A stretch of DNA of 41,487 nt from Prevotella sp. (lineage in GTDB: Bacteria > Bacteroidota > Bacteroidia > Bacteroidales > Bacteroidaceae): positions 1 to 41,487 of the forward strand of contig JALEWR010000097.1 in NCBI GenBank assembly GCA_022783515.1, read 5' to 3'. A program made the translations under genes and the position numbers. Positions 8,233-18,392 of the stretch are shown one piece after another (position 1 is the stretch's first letter; every line of letters starts with the position of its first letter). The notes beneath the pieces are model-generated. The model worked only from the letters and a program-made list of their open reading frames with translations, was not told the origin of the DNA and ran no database searches.

Positions 8233-8500
8233 ACAAAACAAGCCGTGACAAACTTTTCTGCGATTTTTTTCATCGCGACTGCGATGTCTGCACATTCTTG
8301 CAACTCTGCTCAAAGTAAAGTCTTCTGCGTTATCTGCGAGAACGTTTAAATGAAGCCAAATGAGCAGAACCAAGCTTGCTTGGGTTATGCCATGGCGGAA
8401 TGAGTTGATGAACTTGCAAGTAAAACACACTTTTCGAGGAACGAGAAAAGAACTTTTGAGCTAAGTGTTTGAGTTAATGTGTCGAACTCGCGTATAAGAT
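8202..8500 (+). repeat. MITE-like element, copy 1 (rearranged; right TIR missing; interrupted by a REP-like unit)
   Basis: TTGCTTACAAAACAA-CCGTG..., CATCGCGACTGCGATGTCTGC, TTCTGCGTTATCTGCGAGA and GTTAAT..CGAACTCGCGTA blocks occur in the same order and orientation as at 18618-18848. Confidence 0.75.
8341..8452 (-). repeat. REP-like palindromic repeat, copy 1
   Basis: Reverse complement of the 41319-41487 units: GTTCTTTTCTCGTTCCTCGAAAAGTGTGTTTTACTTGCAAGTTCATCAACTCATTCCGCCATGGCATAACCCAAGCAAGCTTGGTTCTGCTCATTTGGCTTCATTTAAACGTT. Confidence 0.85.
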
Positions 8501-8655
8501 GCAATGAAGACTGTAAAAAGGCTTTTAAGACCATTCACTGTAAATGAGTGTTAATATATTCTACACTTTTGCAGTTTTACAGAGCCTCTTAATTAAAAGA
8601 TGTTAATCAAATCAAATAATTTTTGGATAAAATTATAAGAAATATATAAAATAAG

Positions 8656-8663
8656 TAGATTTG
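8656..8663 (+). promoter_or_regulatory. -7 promoter element (TAGATTTG) for the susC-like operon
   Basis: TAnnTTTG match about 54 nt before the ATG at 8717. Confidence 0.45.
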
Positions 8664-8716
8664 CATCGGTAAGTATGAATTAGAGATATTTTCAATCTAT
8701 TAGCACAATCCATTTT

Positions 8717-11700
8717 ATGAAGTATTACAAAGTACTAAAACCCTCAGGTTTAATGAGCCTTTGTGTCTTGCTGGGTGGAGTGTCAAATACTGCGATAGCA
8801 GCCGATACACCCAAGCAATTCATTCAACAGACCAACCCAGGGAGCAAAATTAGAACCATCACAGGTACGGTTGTAACCTCAGACACCAATGAACCGGCTA
8901 TTGGAGCTTCAGTTCAGCTAAAAGGTGAAGACGTGAGAACCATTACTAATATTGATGGTAAGTTTTCAATCAATGTAAGAGGTAAACACCCTGTCCTCAT
9001 CGTATCTTATATAGGTATGAAGAGCAAAGAGGTTGATGTTTCCAATACAGAAAACGTCAACGTTTCTCTTGAACCGACCGATGCAGCTTTGGACGAAGTG
9101 ATTATCGTGGGATCAGGTACACAGAAAAAGGTGAGTGTAACCGGTGCCATCACTTCCATTAAAGGTAGCGACTTGGTAGTTCCTTCCAGTAACCTTTCTA
9201 CCGCTTTTGCCGGACGTATTGCCGGTGTGGTAGCTCGCCAGACCAGTGGTGAACCCGGTAGTGGTGCCGATTTCTATATTCGCGGTATAGGAACTTTCGG
9301 TGGTCGCCAGACACCTCTCATCTTGCTCGACGAAGTGGAAATTTCTGCAGCCGACCTTAACTATGTTCCCGCAGAAAACATTCAGAGTTTCTCTATTTTG
9401 AAAGACGCTTCTGCTACAGCCATTTATGGTGCTCGCGGTGCCAACGGTGTAATGATTGTTACGACCAAAGGTGGTGACTACAACTCCAAGACACGCGTAG
9501 ACGTAACTGTAGAAAACTCTTTCAACTACCTCGACAAGTTCCCCAAGTTTGTTGACGGTTCTACATACATGCGTATGTACAACGAAGCAGCCATGGCTCG
9601 TGGTCGTTCTACCAAGTACACCGACGAAGACATCGAGCGTACAGCATCAGGATTCAATCCTTACCTCTATCCCGATGTCAACTGGAAAGAAATGCTGTTC
9701 AAAGATATGGCCATGCGTCAGAAAGCTAACATCAGTGTAAGTGGTGGTGGTAGCCGTGTAAGATACTATATGTCATTGCAGGCAAGCCATGATGCAGGTT
9801 TGCTCAACACCAAGAAGTTGCATAGTTGGAACAATAATATCAGCATCATGAACTATACGTTCCAAAACAACATCGCCTATAAGCTGACAGCGAGTACGAC
9901 CATCAAGATGAATATGAATGCTCAAATTCGTCAGAACAAGGGACCAAATCGCTCTGCACAAGATATTTTCCACCGTATTCTTACCACCACTCCTATTTTG
10001 TTCCCCGCTGTTTATCCCGGACAAGAAGGAATGGATCACTTGCCATACGGTAACAACTATATCACAGGTACCAATCTTTATCCTAACCCCTATGCAGAAA
10101 TGCAGAGTTCGTTTAAAGAAACCAATCAAAATAAGGTAAACACGGTGATTCGTCTGGACCAAGACCTCGACTTTATCACTAAGGGCTTGAAGTTCTACAC
10201 ATGGGTCAACTTCAACAGCTGGTCACAGAGCTATTATACCCGTTCGGTCAATCCTCACTTCTACCGCATGGAGTCCGGTTCATTCGACCCTAACGATCCC
10301 AACACATCATACACATTGGAATCAATCAACCCCGATGCAACCAACTTTATCGAACAAAGTGGTATCTCTAAGGCGAGCGACCAGACTTTTGAATGGCAAA
10401 CAGCCTTGAACTACGAACGCCGCTTTGGCTTGCACACCGTTGGCGGTATGTTGATCTACAAGCAACGCGAATTCCGTACCGACGTATTGCCTAACCGTAA
10501 CCAAGGCATCTCCGGTCGTTTCACCTACGACTATGACCACCGTTATCTGGCAGAATTCAACTTCGGTTACAACGGAACGGAACGCTTGGCTAAAGCCGAC
10601 CGCTTCGGCTTCTTCCCCGCCGTTTCTTTAGGTTGGGTCGTAAGTAGCGAAAAGTTCTTCCGCCCATTGTCCAAGACCATCACCAACTTAAAACTCCGTG
10701 CTTCTTACGGTCTGGTTGGTAGTGATGACCTAAAAAAAGCAGGTGGCAGCTACTTCCTCTATATCGACAAGATTACCAACAACGATATCAACTTTATCAA
10801 GTGGACATCAGGCGAAGACTTGAACTTCGAAAAGGGTGGTCCTCAGCTGACCTATTATGCACAACGCGGATTGGGTTGGGAAAAAGTGAAAAAGTTGGAC
10901 ATTGGTGTTGACATCAGCTTATGGAACGATTTGTCTTTGACCTTCGACTATTTCCGCGACCACCGTTACGACATCTTCATGAACCGTGAGGCATGGCCGC
11001 AATCTTTGGCATACGACATCGCCAAACCTTGGAGTTCAATAGGTGAAATGCGTAACAGCGGTTTTGAAGCCAGCTTAAACTATAATCACAGTTTCAACAA
11101 AGACCTTTCTGTGTCTTTGCAAGCCAACTTTACTTATAACCAAAACAAGGTTTTGAACTATGACGAGCCTATGTATCCCACAGTGTGGAAGATGCAGCTC
11201 AACAAACCTTTGGGTGCAATCTTTGGTTATGTAGCCGACGGTTTGTTCAGAAGTCAGGAAGAAATCGACAATTCTCCCAGACAAAACCTTGGTTCAACTC
11301 CTGTAGTGGGTGACATCAAGTATCGCGATATCAGCGGTGACGGCAAGATTGACACCGACGACCAGATGATGATTTCTGAATATGGAGACACTCCTCGTGT
11401 TCAATATGGTTTCGGTGGAACTGTCACATGGAAAAAATGGGACTTCGGAATCTTCTTCTCAGGTTCGGCCAAGCGTTCAATCATGACCAATGGCATTGAC
11501 CCCTTCCAAGAAGGTATCGATAAAGGAAACCGTAACATCTTCCAGTTTATCGCAGACAACTATTTCTCAATGGACAAGATGAACTTTGACGCAGCATATC
11601 CTCGTTTGGGACTTGTCAGCACCGACATCGCCAATAACAACCAGGCCAGCACCTACTGGTTGCGTGACGGAAGCTTCATGCGTCTGAAAAACATCGAATT

Positions 11701-11851
11701 GGGTTGGTCTTTCAAGTATGGCCGCGTTTATGCCAGTGGAGCCAATCTCCTGACCTTTAGCAAATTCAAGGCCTGGGATCCCGAACTTGAAGGTTGGAAC
11801 AGCTACCCCATGCAGAAAGTGGTTAATATTGGTGTTCAACTTCACTTCTAA
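8717..11851 (+). CDS. SusC/RagA-family TonB-linked outer-membrane protein
   Basis: Signal peptide, CarboxypepD_reg-like region (ITGTVVTSDTNEPAIGASVQLKG...DGKFSI), plug with ...YIRGIGTFGG...PLILLDE...SILKDASATAIYGARGANGVMIVTTKGG; 1044 aa. Confidence 0.96.
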   Translation: MKYYKVLKPSGLMSLCVLLGGVSNTAIAADTPKQFIQQTNPGSKIRTITGTVVTSDTNEPAIGASVQLKGEDVRTITNIDGKFSINVRGKHPVLIVSYIGMKSKEVDVSNTENVNVSLEPTDAALDEVIIVGSGTQKKVSVTGAITSIKGSDLVVPSSNLSTAFAGRIAGVVARQTSGEPGSGADFYIRGIGTFGGRQTPLILLDEVEISAADLNYVPAENIQSFSILKDASATAIYGARGANGVMIVTTKGGDYNSKTRVDVTVENSFNYLDKFPKFVDGSTYMRMYNEAAMARGRSTKYTDEDIERTASGFNPYLYPDVNWKEMLFKDMAMRQKANISVSGGGSRVRYYMSLQASHDAGLLNTKKLHSWNNNISIMNYTFQNNIAYKLTASTTIKMNMNAQIRQNKGPNRSAQDIFHRILTTTPILFPAVYPGQEGMDHLPYGNNYITGTNLYPNPYAEMQSSFKETNQNKVNTVIRLDQDLDFITKGLKFYTWVNFNSWSQSYYTRSVNPHFYRMESGSFDPNDPNTSYTLESINPDATNFIEQSGISKASDQTFEWQTALNYERRFGLHTVGGMLIYKQREFRTDVLPNRNQGISGRFTYDYDHRYLAEFNFGYNGTERLAKADRFGFFPAVSLGWVVSSEKFFRPLSKTITNLKLRASYGLVGSDDLKKAGGSYFLYIDKITNNDINFIKWTSGEDLNFEKGGPQLTYYAQRGLGWEKVKKLDIGVDISLWNDLSLTFDYFRDHRYDIFMNREAWPQSLAYDIAKPWSSIGEMRNSGFEASLNYNHSFNKDLSVSLQANFTYNQNKVLNYDEPMYPTVWKMQLNKPLGAIFGYVADGLFRSQEEIDNSPRQNLGSTPVVGDIKYRDISGDGKIDTDDQMMISEYGDTPRVQYGFGGTVTWKKWDFGIFFSGSAKRSIMTNGIDPFQEGIDKGNRNIFQFIADNYFSMDKMNFDAAYPRLGLVSTDIANNNQASTYWLRDGSFMRLKNIELGWSFKYGRVYASGANLLTFSKFKAWDPELEGWNSYPMQKVVNIGVQLHF

Positions 11852-11874
11852 AACAATTCAAAGGAGACATTACA

Positions 11875-13815
11875 ATGAAAATAAAATTTAAGATATTAAC
11901 ATTAGCCCTGGCTGCTGTTTCTCTGACCAACGCATCTTGTGATTATTTGGATGTTGTTCCACCCGAGCAGCCCAACTTAAAGGATGCCATGTCTAATCAC
12001 GACCGTGCATTGGGCTTCCTGCACTCATGCTACGCAGGTACTGACTTGGATAAACCTGTGAGTTATTTGAGTTCTGTCAACTCGTCTACCGACGAAACCA
12101 CCCTACCATATGAGTGGTCTGCCGACAGCCAATGGGACGATTATGCAACCGATAACGTAACACCTATCAACCAAGACTGGATTTGGGGCGGTGCCTATAA
12201 ATATGTTGGGCAATGCCTGTTGTTCATGCAACAGCTGGACGCGACACAAGGAGTTGATTATATCACAGCTGAAGAGCGTAAACAATGGACTGCAGAAGCA
12301 AAGTTCCTGATAGCTTATTATCATTTTGTAACCCTGCGCCGCTATGGTCCTATTCCAATTACCGACAGCTATATTCCTCAAAACTCTCCAACCGACTCAT
12401 ACAATGGACGTTCTCACTTCGATTATTGTGTGAAATGGATTGCAGACAAGTTTGATGAGGCTGCAGCTGATCTGCCTGCCGCTCGTTCTTCACAAGCTTG
12501 GGGACGTGCCACATCTACAATGTGTAAGGCTTTCAAAGCACGCTTGTTGCTTTATGCTGCCAGCCCATTGTGGAACGGCCAATTCCCTTATCCCAACTGG
12601 AAGAACACCAACTACCAGACTCCTGATTACGGCTATGAACTGGTGAGCAAGACTTACGACGCCTCTAAGTGGCAAAAGGCTCTTGACGCCAACCTCGAAG
12701 CGCTGAAACTGGCAGAGGGTGACGGTGGCCGTCAGTTGTATAATGATGAAGACTATTATTCTCGTCAACAGCTGAATCTCCCCTATGCTCCCGGCATCAG
12801 CGATGGCGACTATTCAACAATGCCCGAAGCTCAACAGAAGTTCTTGAAGACTGTGATGAAGATGCGTTATCTTGTATCGACACGAGAGAATGAAGGCAAC
12901 AAGGAAATCATTTGGGGTATCAGTTCACAGAACACCATGGAGGCACAGTTGCCTCACCGCATCTTGAGAGCAAGCAACGGTAACTGGGCTTCCGGATGGA
13001 GTGGAGTTTCTCCCACACTCTTCACCGTAGAACACTTCTATACAAAGGACGGCAAGTTGCCCGGCATGGACCCCAACTTTGTGGCTCAAGAAGACTGGTT
13101 GAAGTCAGCCGGCCGTGCAGGTCGTCCCGACATCATCAACCTCAACACCAACCGCGAGCCTCGCTTCTACGCCTGGCTGGCTTTTGATGGAGGCGATTTC
13201 GGAAGCCGTGTCAATGCAGGCAATCCTTTGAGATTGCAAATGCGCAATAAAGATTTGCATGGTTACAACCCGGCACTCTTTAACCGCGACCACAGCGTAA
13301 CAGGTTATCTCTCACAAAAGTTCATCGACCCCCGCATGGAAGTGAACAGCAACGGCGGATACAACTGGGGAAATTCGGCTCCCACCATCTTGATGCGTCT
13401 GGCTGAGCTTTACCTTAACATCGCTGAATGTTATGCGGCTTTGGGACAAACGGAAAATGCCTTGCAATACCTCAACCCCATCCGCCTCCGTGCCGGTATC
13501 CCTGCTCTTACAAACGCTGACATCACAACTGAGATGCCTATCATGGAATGGGTGAAGAACGAACGTTTCGTAGAGCTTTGGAACGAAGGCCACCGCTTCT
13601 TCGACATCCGTCGTTGGGCTGAAGGTCCCAAGTATTTGGGAGAAGGTCATGTGAAGGCATTGAATGCTGAAGTGGTAGCCCCCTCTTTTGCTGAATTCAA
13701 CAAAATAACAACAGCCAAGATACCTGTCAAGTGGACAAACCGCATGTACTTGAACCCTGTGTTCTACAACGAGGTTTACAAAAACCCACAAATGGTACAG
13801 GCACCCGGTTATTAA
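11875..13815 (+). CDS. SusD/RagB-family nutrient-binding surface lipoprotein
   Basis: Lipobox ...SLTNASC-DYLDVVPPEQP; C-terminal MRLAELYLNIAECYAALGQTENALQYLNPIRLRAGIP...ERFVELWNEGHRFFDIRRW. Confidence 0.95.
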   Translation: MKIKFKILTLALAAVSLTNASCDYLDVVPPEQPNLKDAMSNHDRALGFLHSCYAGTDLDKPVSYLSSVNSSTDETTLPYEWSADSQWDDYATDNVTPINQDWIWGGAYKYVGQCLLFMQQLDATQGVDYITAEERKQWTAEAKFLIAYYHFVTLRRYGPIPITDSYIPQNSPTDSYNGRSHFDYCVKWIADKFDEAAADLPAARSSQAWGRATSTMCKAFKARLLLYAASPLWNGQFPYPNWKNTNYQTPDYGYELVSKTYDASKWQKALDANLEALKLAEGDGGRQLYNDEDYYSRQQLNLPYAPGISDGDYSTMPEAQQKFLKTVMKMRYLVSTRENEGNKEIIWGISSQNTMEAQLPHRILRASNGNWASGWSGVSPTLFTVEHFYTKDGKLPGMDPNFVAQEDWLKSAGRAGRPDIINLNTNREPRFYAWLAFDGGDFGSRVNAGNPLRLQMRNKDLHGYNPALFNRDHSVTGYLSQKFIDPRMEVNSNGGYNWGNSAPTILMRLAELYLNIAECYAALGQTENALQYLNPIRLRAGIPALTNADITTEMPIMEWVKNERFVELWNEGHRFFDIRRWAEGPKYLGEGHVKALNAEVVAPSFAEFNKITTAKIPVKWTNRMYLNPVFYNEVYKNPQMVQAPGY

Positions 13816-13833
13816 TATTCAACTTGACAAGGC

Positions 13834-13883
13834 TGCCGGCGATGAAAGCAGCTTACAAAGAAGAGTTTCTCTCATCACCGGCA
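13834..13883. repeat. Intercistronic inverted repeat (12-bp arms, 11/12)
   Basis: TGCCGGCGATGA ... TCATCACCGGCA between susD-like and the next lipoprotein gene. Confidence 0.6.
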
Positions 13884-13914
13884 TCCTCTCAAACACACTA
13901 TAAAAAGAATCACA

Positions 13915-15234
13915 ATGAAAAGAAAATATTTATTCCTTTCACTTGTTCTTGGTCTTGGTTTGACTTCTTGTGAGAAGTTTGACAACATTGTGCCTGCACA
14001 ATACAACAAAATTCTCTCAATGAAGGCCAACGGTGAGCAAGCATTGAAAGTGTATGCCACTGGTGAAGTCAACGAGTATGACATCACCGTTATGAAAGGT
14101 GGTTATGAAAATTCAGCCACAGCGGCAGCGAAGGTTGACGTCATGACCGAGATTGAGTTTGCACAATGGAGCCAAGAGACTGGCAAGTCGTTTGTCCGCA
14201 TCCCCGAAAGCTGCTTTAGTTTGTCTGACAACGACTTGCAGTTTGCCTCCGGCGATATGTATAAGGTGGCCAAGTTGAGCGTAGACCCCAACAAGTTGGC
14301 TGCGTTTATCGAGGAGACCAATACAGCTTACACCGGCTCCGGCCGCCCCACTCCTACTTATACCATTCCTTTGATTACCACCAGTCAAACCGACTCTGTG
14401 TTGGCGACAGGAAACAAATTGATTTACACCCTTTCATCAGTAACAAAACCTGTTGTGGGTTACGCCGATGTCACCAATCATGAAATGACTGCTGAGGTAG
14501 CTAAAGAAGGTGGTGAAATCACTGTTCCTTTGCGACTGCAAATTGATAACATCTGGGACTTCGCGGCTAACTTGGAAGTGGATGCCGCAAATACCACATT
14601 CGACGCAGCCGATTATGAATTGGCAGATAATGGTAAGGTTCAGTTTACTGTTGGCAACAATGGTGAATTGAAGGTGAAGTTCAAAGAGTTGAAGCAAGCT
14701 GTAGGAACTTTGGCTTTGAAAATCAAGAACCTGGAAGGCAAGGGCTTTGGTTTCGATAACCAAGTGCTTCGTGTCAATGTTCGTGCTCCTAAGTATCCTT
14801 TGACAGTGGGTATGCTTTCGTCTAACGCAGTAGAACCTTCTGAAGGTTCATTGGCTAACCTGCTCGATGGCAGTGTTGACTCGTACTTCCACTCTGAATA
14901 CACTCTTGGCCTTACAGAACGCCACTATCTGCAGACAACTTTCACCGAGCCTGTCTCTGCTTTCGGCTTTACTTATACCAACCGTGCTCCTAACGGAAAT
15001 GCAGCCTTGTATAAGTTTGACATCCAAGTAAGTACCGATGGAACAAACTTCACCACACTTCGCACTTACGATGCTGCGAACGGTGACGTTCTTCCAATGG
15101 AAGGAAAAGGTGTATTCAACTCTACCAATCTGAAACCTGCCCAACCTGTTAAGGCTGTACGTCTTGTATGCCACAGAAATAAATTGGGAGACAGATTCTT
15201 CGTATTGAGCGAATTTGCGTTCTTTGCCATCTAA
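13915..15234 (+). CDS. PUL-type surface lipoprotein: DUF1735-like N-terminus, C-terminal discoidin (F5/8 type C)-like domain
   Basis: Lipobox GLTSC-EKFDN; ...VYATGEVNEYDITVMKGG; C-terminal ...ANLLDGSVDSYFHSEYT...HYLQTTFTEPVSAFGFTYTNR... resembles discoidin folds. Position typical of a SusE/F-like accessory gene. Confidence 0.7.
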   Translation: MKRKYLFLSLVLGLGLTSCEKFDNIVPAQYNKILSMKANGEQALKVYATGEVNEYDITVMKGGYENSATAAAKVDVMTEIEFAQWSQETGKSFVRIPESCFSLSDNDLQFASGDMYKVAKLSVDPNKLAAFIEETNTAYTGSGRPTPTYTIPLITTSQTDSVLATGNKLIYTLSSVTKPVVGYADVTNHEMTAEVAKEGGEITVPLRLQIDNIWDFAANLEVDAANTTFDAADYELADNGKVQFTVGNNGELKVKFKELKQAVGTLALKIKNLEGKGFGFDNQVLRVNVRAPKYPLTVGMLSSNAVEPSEGSLANLLDGSVDSYFHSEYTLGLTERHYLQTTFTEPVSAFGFTYTNRAPNGNAALYKFDIQVSTDGTNFTTLRTYDAANGDVLPMEGKGVFNSTNLKPAQPVKAVRLVCHRNKLGDRFFVLSEFAFFAI

Positions 15235-15252
15235 GTGCAATCAAATAAGCAT

Positions 15253-15298
15253 ATTAAAAGCTGTCCTACCCTTTGCATGTGGTGGGATGGCTTTTAAT
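15253..15298 (+). terminator. Terminator-like intercistronic hairpin
   Basis: ATTAAAAGCTGTCCTACC-ctttgcatgt-GGTGGGATGGCTTTTAAT: 18 bp, all pairing if three G-U wobbles are allowed; weak T tract (gttttg). Confidence 0.65.
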
Positions 15299-15431
15299 GT
15301 TTTGAGTTGTTGAGTCTTGAATTAGTTGCAGACAAGTCCTGCCTACCGACTTCTCCGACTATCGAATCGAAGAAAAAAACTACCGACTCACAACTCATCA
15401 ACCAACCGTATTATCCATAAAAATTTAGAGT

Positions 15432-18329
15432 ATGTTAAAAAAAATAGCAAATATTGCCCTTGCACTCTTGGTTTTATTACCCATGACAGCATGTGGCGGT
15501 AGTGAATCGGGCGATGGCGGTGGCGGCGGCACGCCTGCCAATGGCAGCTTTTCGATAGACGAGTCTGCACTGGTACAAAACTTTGAGAAAGACGCCAAAA
15601 CCATTCGTATCCCGGTCAACACCCAACTTTCAGCCAGCCAGTGGAAGGTATCTTCCGACGCAGCATGGTGTATTGCCGAGAAAAGTCGCGACGGAAAAGG
15701 CATCGACTTGATGGTGAAAGAGAGCGAAGAGCCCGAGGTGCGTACAGCCAACGTAACGATTATAACTCCCGGTAAGACTTATCAGATGACGGTGAGCCAG
15801 CTGGGTTATGGCCCGGCCATCTTGTTGAAGGCTAACAGTGTGAACATTGGCTTTGCAGGTGGAGAAATAGATATTACCGTAACCACCAATGTCGAGTACA
15901 AGGTTTCCGAACCCACCGTTACCTGGCTAACCCCGCTTTCTCCCTCGCGTGGTTTTGTCAAGTACGACCATCGTTATAAGGTTTTGGCTAACCCTCTCTA
16001 TCAGAATCGTACCACCCGTTTGGTATTTGAAGACAAGCGTACCAACGCCACCAAGAAGGCGGAGCCTCAAACGCTTGAAATTGTACAATCTGCCCTCGAC
16101 GGCAATCCTGCCGATGTAGTGACCGAAGGCGACAGCTTGCTGAAAGTGAGCAGAGTGGAAGCCTTGAATGGTGAGTATCAGCCGGGCGATGAACCCAATT
16201 ATATGATTGACGGTAAGATTGACAATAATATTTATCACTCACGCTGGGGCGACCAAACAGTCTTCCCCGTAACACTCGACTTCTCTTTCAATACACCGGC
16301 CGATATCGACTATTTGGTGTATCATCCCCGTCCGGGTGGTGGCAATGGTAACTTTGGCAAGATAGACGTGGTCTTGTTCTACTCTTCCGCCCCCAATACA
16401 CCCCATAAGTATGGCTCTTACGATTTCAACGAGAGCAGCTCGGCTTCTGTCATCAACTTTGCGGCTACCGAAAAGAATGTTTCTAAAGTTCGCCTTGTAG
16501 TACACAATGGCTACGGAGGCTTTGCCAGCAGTGCGGAAGTGCAATTCTTCCTTCGCAACAAAGACAAGGCACTCGAAAAGCAGTTGCTTACCGTCTTTAC
16601 CGACATCACTTGCAGCGAACTGCGTAGCGATGTAACCTTAGAGAAAATCAATCAATTGCCTTCTTATTTTGCGATGGTCGCTTCTCGTTTGCATGATGGC
16701 AGCTACGATGCAGCAGAAAAGGAATTCCGTATTCAGACATACAAGCCCTATAGCGACCCTGCAGTATGGTCGCAAAAGCTCATCACCCGCAAATACACCA
16801 TGCTCGACAACCCCACAGGCATCTATGTCAATGCAGGCGATGTAGTGGTGGTATTGGTGGGCGATACCTACGGCAACAATTTGGCGATGCATAATGTGGG
16901 CGAGCAGCAGATGGGCGATGGTGCCAACTCTTATGTACAAACCGAACCTATCGGCGACAGCTATATCCTGCATCCCGGTGTCAATAAGATTGAAGCCAAG
17001 AAAACAGGTATGCTCTTTGTGGTTTACAACACCGACTTGGCATCAGCCAATGCCAAACCCGTCAAGATTCACATTCCGCTCAAGAGTGGTAAGGTGGGCG
17101 GTTTCTGGGATCTCGACACTCATAAGACCAACGACAAGTTCAACGAGCTGGTTAACCGTTCAGAGTACAAATATTTCCCTGTACGCGGCAAGAACATCAT
17201 CTTCTATTTCCACCGTGTGCAATTAAAAGAAGCTGTGGCTCAAAACATCGTGTCTGCCATCAATCTTTGGGATGAAATCGTGGGCTATCAGTTTGAGTTG
17301 ATGGGGGTAACGCCGATGCGTGCCAACCAATTCAACAACCACATCTTTGCCATCTCACCCGAAGGCAGCTATATGTGGGCATCCGACCATTATATCGGCT
17401 TTGTATATACTTATTTGAACAATCTCCTCTTGCCCGAGAAGATCAATGCCAATGCCGACAACGCTTGGGGGCCTTCTCACGAGATTGGACACTCTAATCA
17501 AATGGCAATCAACTGGCCCAGTGCAACAGAGTCGTCCAATAATCTCTTTGCCAACTATACCCTTTACAAGCTCGGCAAATATGGTTCGCGTGGGGCTGCC
17601 CTCAAGGCGGTGGCAGATGCACGCTATGCTACTACCGGCGTTCAACAGAGTTGGGTACATTTGGGCGGAGCCACCTATCAAGGCGAAAACCCCGACCTCC
17701 ATATGCGTATGTTCTGGCAGTTGTGGGTTTATTTCCATCGCTTAAACATCAATCCCCAATTCTATCCCACCCTCTTCAACTTGTTGCGTGAAACTCGCAT
17801 GGCTGCAGTAACACCGGGTCAAGGTCAACTGTTGTTTGCCAAGATGGCATCACAAGCGGCGAACTTAGATTTGACCGAGTTTTTCGACCATTGGGGTTTC
17901 TTCATCCCTGTCCCCAGCTTCACCCTCGAGCAGTATGGCAGATACACTTATGAAGTAACCGGTACACAGATTAACGAGGCTAAGACGTTTATGCAAAAAT
18001 TCCCAAAACCCAAGCATCCACTCCAATACGTAGAAGACCGTAAGAGAGGCGAATTGGGATGGGGCGTCGATCCGGGTGATGTAGGCCATATCTCACAATT
18101 CCAAAACAATGTGAAGATTTCCGGCACAGTAAGCTATACCCAATCAGGACAAGAGGTAATCATTACCAACGGTCAGAATGCTGTAGCCTTCGAGGTAATC
18201 AAGAATGGCAAGGTGGTATACTTCTTCAACACCTTACGCGTGCAAGTTCCTGCCGGCATCAGTCTTACAGGTGCTATCCTGAAAGCAGTACAGGCAGACG
18301 GTACGCGTGTGGATATGGTGAAGAAGTAG
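15432..18329 (+). CDS. M60-family (enhancin/mucinase-like) zinc metallopeptidase lipoprotein with BACON-like and discoidin-like domains
   Basis: Lipobox LLPMTAC-GG; Gly-rich linker; two BACON-like repeats; discoidin-like segment ...LKVSRVEALNGEYQPGDEPNYMIDGKIDNNIYHSRW; HEIGH at 17478-17492 followed 12 residues later by Glu (17529-17531), matching HExxH(8-28)E. Confidence 0.9.
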   Translation: MLKKIANIALALLVLLPMTACGGSESGDGGGGGTPANGSFSIDESALVQNFEKDAKTIRIPVNTQLSASQWKVSSDAAWCIAEKSRDGKGIDLMVKESEEPEVRTANVTIITPGKTYQMTVSQLGYGPAILLKANSVNIGFAGGEIDITVTTNVEYKVSEPTVTWLTPLSPSRGFVKYDHRYKVLANPLYQNRTTRLVFEDKRTNATKKAEPQTLEIVQSALDGNPADVVTEGDSLLKVSRVEALNGEYQPGDEPNYMIDGKIDNNIYHSRWGDQTVFPVTLDFSFNTPADIDYLVYHPRPGGGNGNFGKIDVVLFYSSAPNTPHKYGSYDFNESSSASVINFAATEKNVSKVRLVVHNGYGGFASSAEVQFFLRNKDKALEKQLLTVFTDITCSELRSDVTLEKINQLPSYFAMVASRLHDGSYDAAEKEFRIQTYKPYSDPAVWSQKLITRKYTMLDNPTGIYVNAGDVVVVLVGDTYGNNLAMHNVGEQQMGDGANSYVQTEPIGDSYILHPGVNKIEAKKTGMLFVVYNTDLASANAKPVKIHIPLKSGKVGGFWDLDTHKTNDKFNELVNRSEYKYFPVRGKNIIFYFHRVQLKEAVAQNIVSAINLWDEIVGYQFELMGVTPMRANQFNNHIFAISPEGSYMWASDHYIGFVYTYLNNLLLPEKINANADNAWGPSHEIGHSNQMAINWPSATESSNNLFANYTLYKLGKYGSRGAALKAVADARYATTGVQQSWVHLGGATYQGENPDLHMRMFWQLWVYFHRLNINPQFYPTLFNLLRETRMAAVTPGQGQLLFAKMASQAANLDLTEFFDHWGFFIPVPSFTLEQYGRYTYEVTGTQINEAKTFMQKFPKPKHPLQYVEDRKRGELGWGVDPGDVGHISQFQNNVKISGTVSYTQSGQEVIITNGQNAVAFEVIKNGKVVYFFNTLRVQVPAGISLTGAILKAVQADGTRVDMVKK

Positions 18330-18392
18330 GAATTTTCCTCTTCCCTCCCTCGTTTGATTGCTTTCCTCGCTGCAATAACAGCGAACTAAACT

